Of a DNA stretch of 6,346 nucleotides, positions 5,728 to 6,346 are shown in pieces. How positions within the stretch are numbered: the first letter of the stretch is position 1; the number at the start of each line of letters is the position of its first letter. Under the pieces are notes generated by a model. The model searched no databases and was not told where the DNA came from. It saw only the letters and a list, made by a program, of their open reading frames with translations. Both the position numbers and the translations under genes were made by a program. Source of the stretch: an uncultured Ruminococcus sp. (GTDB lineage: Bacteria > Bacillota > Clostridia > Oscillospirales > Acutalibacteraceae); NCBI GenBank assembly GCA_902766305.1, contig CACXDE010000178.1:1-6346 (forward strand), in the 5' to 3' direction.

Positions 5728-6040
5728 TTACAACATCCTCTCTTGTAATATAGTGATAAACAGCCATTATTTCCTTCCATTCCTCTTTAAATTCTCTCAG
5801 TCTTTCCAGTCCCTTATTTGTTATACTGTAATACTTTCTCAGTCTCCCGTTGTGTTCGATACTTTTCACAGTCAGCATTTCCGAGGCTTCAAGCCTTCTG
5901 AGAATAGGGTAGAGGGTAGATTCCGATACAGATATATACGGCTTTATATCCTTTACCATTTTATATCCGTATGAATCTTCATTTTTTATGGACGACAGCA
6001 CACATACATCAAGCAGACCTCTTTTCATTTGTATATCCAT
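5720..6040 (-). CDS. PadR family transcriptional regulator
   Basis: A 106-residue winged-helix DNA-binding protein of the short PadR class (PadR-s2 size). Seen: RGLLDVCVLSSIKNEDSYGY (7-26), the start of the winged-helix domain; the recognition-helix region SESTLYPILRRLEASEML (38-55); and the wing RLRKYYSITNKGLERL (65-80). A C-terminal helix (about 81-98) would form the dimer interface. It probably represses its own operon: a perfect 10+10 bp palindrome lies across its -10 box and spacer. The ATG at 6040 follows GAGGTG (6046-6051). It is the first gene of padR-DUF1700-DUF4097 and overlaps DUF1700 by 8 bases. The inducer is unknown; related PadR proteins respond to antibiotics, phenolics or membrane stress. 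Confidence 0.93.
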   Translation of the reverse strand: MDIQMKRGLLDVCVLSSIKNEDSYGYKMVKDIKPYISVSESTLYPILRRLEASEMLTVKSIEHNGRLRKYYSITNKGLERLREFKEEWKEIMAVYHYITREDVVND

Positions 6041-6058
6041 ATCAACACCTCACTTTGC

Positions 6059-6085
6059 ATAATACTATACCACACATAGTATTAT
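6059..6085. promoter_or_regulatory. 27-bp palindromic operator, probable PadR autoregulatory site
   Basis: ATAATACTAT (6059-6068) and ATAGTATTAT (6076-6085) are perfect 10-bp inverted arms around a 7-bp centre. The site covers the -10 box and almost the whole spacer of the padR promoter, so a bound dimer would block RNA polymerase. PadR proteins are known to bind AT-rich palindromes at their own promoters. That this PadR binds here is inference from position and symmetry. Confidence 0.75.
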
Positions 6086-6092
6086 TTGTCAA
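6064..6092 (-). promoter_or_regulatory. Sigma-A promoter of the padR operon
   Basis: On the minus strand there is a consensus TTGACA (6087-6092), a 17-bp spacer, and TATAGT (6064-6069). The start would be near 6057, giving a leader of about 17 nt. The operator palindrome covers the -10 and spacer. Confidence 0.88.
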
Positions 6093-6161
6093 GCAGTATA
6101 AAGTAATATTTATAAGTATATTTTCATCTTTCGTCATGCTTATTTTTATAAGTTCCTATAA

Positions 6162-6190
6162 TTGACACATTTTGATTATTACTGTATAAT
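6162..6190 (+). promoter_or_regulatory. Perfect-consensus sigma-A promoter of the divergent lipoprotein gene
   Basis: TTGACA (6162-6167), a 17-bp spacer and TATAAT (6185-6190) match the consensus exactly. The start would be near 6197, giving a leader of about 59 nt before the ATG at 6256. Such a promoter is usually strong unless repressed. Confidence 0.9.
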
Positions 6191-6214
6191 TCTTTGTTAG
6201 TAAGAATGTTTATT

Positions 6215-6232
6215 TATACGGCTATCCGTATA
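6215..6232 (+). promoter_or_regulatory. Perfect 18-bp hairpin/palindrome in the leader of the divergent gene
   Basis: TATACGG and CCGTATA pair perfectly around CTAT. It lies about 20 nt after the predicted transcription start and 11 bp before the AAGGAG ribosome site (6244-6249). It may be an operator or an RNA hairpin that affects stability or translation. It has no T run and is not a terminator. Confidence 0.55.
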
Positions 6233-6255
6233 CTGCCTAAGAAAAGGAGAAATTC

Positions 6256-6346
6256 ATGAAGAAGAAAATTTCAGGAAAATATTATCTTTCTCTTGCCGCA
6301 CTATGTATGATGATCGTGATCGTGTTTACTGCCTGTTCGACATCCA
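6256..6346 (+). CDS. N-terminus of a putative lipoprotein (3' end outside window)
   Basis: Thirty residues are visible: a basic start (MKKKISGK), a hydrophobic core (about 9-25) and a lipobox-like FTAC with cysteine C27 followed by STS. This is a clear lipoprotein signal peptide for export and lipid anchoring at the outer face of the membrane. The start is fixed by AAGGAG (6244-6249), 6 nt upstream. The gene is divergent from padR and has its own consensus promoter. It could be an ABC-transporter solute-binding protein or another surface lipoprotein; nothing in the visible part decides this. Confidence 0.85.
   Translation, partial: MKKKISGKYYLSLAALCMMIVIVFTACSTS

Overview
The window looks like a chromosomal stretch from a low-GC Gram-positive gut or rumen bacterium. 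The best guess is a Clostridia member of the Ruminococcus/Oscillospiraceae type. Grounds are strong AGGAGG-type ribosome sites, sigma-A promoters close to consensus, AT-rich intergenic DNA, a Firmicutes-style glycogen phosphorylase, a padR-DUF1700-DUF4097 operon, and a radical SAM/lipoprotein pair. The genus is inferred, not proven. No rRNA, tRNA, CRISPR array, transposase or phage gene was found.

Layout: all complete genes lie on the minus strand. Bases 1-1636 hold the first 545 codons of glycogen phosphorylase; the C-terminus lies outside the window. Bases 1637-2404 have no credible gene. They hold one good and one possible glgP promoter, a 157-bp nested inverted-repeat element of a widely dispersed type, a 15-bp direct repeat around it, and a two-way terminator. 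Bases 2405-4131 are a two-gene operon with its own consensus promoter: first a Ser/Thr/Glu-rich lipoprotein with four copies of a YGP(P/S)P motif, then a radical SAM/SPASM enzyme. Bases 4274-6040 are a padR-DUF1700-DUF4097 operon with overlapping genes, driven by a promoter whose -10/-35 region contains a perfect 10+10 bp palindrome. At the right edge a divergent plus-strand gene, seen only for its lipoprotein signal peptide, starts behind a perfect TTGACA-17-TATAAT promoter.

How the genes may work together: the lipoprotein/radical SAM pair is the most interesting part. The spaced aromatic-Gly-Pro motifs look like repeated target sites, and the adjacent SPASM enzyme is the obvious candidate to modify them, giving a post-translationally modified, lipid-anchored surface protein. 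The upstream operon resembles envelope-stress or small-ligand-responsive PadR systems: PadR probably represses its own promoter, DUF1700 is a membrane protein, and DUF4097 is a membrane-anchored beta-repeat protein facing outward. Whether the two operons are functionally linked is unknown. No strong terminator separates them, so some read-through is possible. Glycogen phosphorylase is housekeeping carbon-storage metabolism.
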